NCBI RefSeq assembly: GCF_000015285.1
Contig: NC_008709.1
Location: 4,278,001 to 4,342,000 of the forward strand
Reading direction: 5' to 3'
Source of the DNA: Psychromonas ingrahamii 37
Lineage (GTDB): Bacteria; Pseudomonadota; Gammaproteobacteria; Enterobacterales; Psychromonadaceae
DNA: 64,000 bases
Below are positions 63,552-64,000 of this stretch, piece by piece (position 1 is the stretch's first letter; every line of letters starts with the position of its first letter). Under the pieces are notes generated by a model. It worked only from the letters and a program-made list of their open reading frames with translations, had not been told where the DNA came from and did not search any database. Made by a program: the position numbers and the translations under genes.

Positions 63552-64000
63552 GTTAGGCTCTCCTCAATCTTTTTCACTGCAGCTGCAGTTACTAAAACTT
63601 TATCAAATGCGATTAGGCTTACTGGATCAATACCTTGAACATCACGAACATCTACTTTGTAAAGGTTACGCGCTGCTAAGAATAGATTTTCATCTAATTC
63701 TTCAGTAATGATTAGAACATCTTTCAGATCCAGTTCTTTTAATTTAGCTTTTAGCTCTTGAGTTTTCGGAGCTTCAACACTAAATTTTTCTACAACGATT
63801 AGACGATCCTGACGAACTAACTCAGAAAGGATACTTTTCACTGCGCCACGATACATTTTTTTGTTTACTTTTTGGCTGTGGTCCTGAGGACGTGCAGCAA
63901 AAGTAACACCACCACCAACCCAGATAGGGCTGCGGATTGTACCAGAACGAGCGCGACCAGTCCCCTTTTGACGCCATGGTTTTTTACCACCACCACTAAC
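63548..64000 (-). CDS. rplD: 50S ribosomal protein L4, C-terminal part (cut by window edge)
   Basis: An open frame of 150 residues runs in from the window end. The distal part reads [20 protein letters not shown], the tunnel-lining loop of L4, then [20 protein letters not shown] and [17 protein letters not shown]. The start and about the first 50 residues lie outside. In E. coli L4 represses the S10 operon through its leader, which is also outside the window. Confidence 0.96.
   Translation of the reverse strand, partial: VSGGGKKPWRQKGTGRARSGTIRSPIWVGGGVTFAARPQDHSQKVNKKMYRGAVKSILSELVRQDRLIVVEKFSVEAPKTQELKAKLKELDLKDVLIITEELDENLFLAARNLYKVDVRDVQGIDPVSLIAFDKVLVTAAAVKKIEESLT

Overview
The window is chromosomal DNA of a marine gammaproteobacterium, most likely Psychromonas or a close relative in the Alteromonadales/Vibrionales neighbourhood. 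This is inferred from protein similarity as I recognise it, the gammaproteobacterial S10/spc/alpha ribosomal operons, Gln-NtrBC, RfaH and the ubiquinone genes, with an AT-rich base composition. I see no tRNA, rRNA, CRISPR array, transposase or prophage gene.

Layout. (1) 1-8,9xx, minus strand: the 3' part of an O-antigen or surface polysaccharide operon, transcribed in the order rfbB-rfbA-rfbD-rfbC (dTDP-L-rhamnose), wzm-wzt (ABC polysaccharide export), a three-domain methyltransferase/coiled-coil/glycosyltransferase protein, and a family 2 glycosyltransferase cut by the window edge. A perfect ops element inside a JUMPstart-like leader precedes rfbB, and rfaH, whose product reads that signal, lies next to it in the opposite direction. 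(2) 9.2-12.3 kb, plus strand: rfaH-glpG, then ubiC-ubiA. (3) 12.4-17.7 kb, minus strand: a ComEA-like helix-hairpin-helix protein, a dihydrolipoamide-dehydrogenase-like flavoprotein, a peroxiredoxin-glutaredoxin hybrid with a near-consensus OxyR site, and rep. (4) 17.9-22.7 kb, plus strand: a TetR-controlled RND efflux operon with a palindromic operator on its promoter. (5) 23.3-32.3 kb, minus strand: galE, pyrE-rph, a pitrilysin-like protease, yihY-dtd and typA/bipA. (6) 32.5-39.9 kb, plus strand: a nitrogen-control block with glnA (two NtrC sites and a sigma-54 promoter), a type III glutamine synthetase glnN (consensus sigma-54 promoter), a DUF4124 protein, ntrB and ntrC. (7) 40.3-50.2 kb: putP, an AsmA-like protein, recG, pldA, a DUF2868 membrane protein with a DUF3482 GTPase, and trmH. 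(8) oxyR at 50.6 kb, then the alpha, spc and S10 ribosomal operons on the minus strand from rplQ to a truncated rplD at the window end, including rpmJ and rpmD, which are too short for most ORF callers.

How the parts connect: RfaH is expected to act on the rfb/wz operon through ops. OxyR (50.6 kb) is expected to act on the Prx-Grx gene (15.3 kb). NtrC (38.5 kb) is expected to act on glnA and possibly glnN just upstream of it. All three links are regulator-target pairs within the window, inferred from sites readable in the sequence.

The least explained layer is repeats. Short tandem arrays with unit lengths of 7, 8, 9 and 19 bp sit directly after stop codons and before terminators at many loci, including a perfect 33-copy heptamer array after ntrC. 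A hairpin-forming element of about 25-75 bp is dispersed in five copies. The convergent pldA/GTPase junction is present as about four tandem units of about 110 bp carrying decayed copies of the GTPase C-terminus. The most interesting protein is the 866-residue polysaccharide enzyme. Its methyltransferase-coiled-coil layout next to a Wzt with a C-terminal glycan-binding domain resembles the WbdD/Wzt chain-terminator system, and its coiled coil carries an exact two-heptad (14-residue) tandem duplication.
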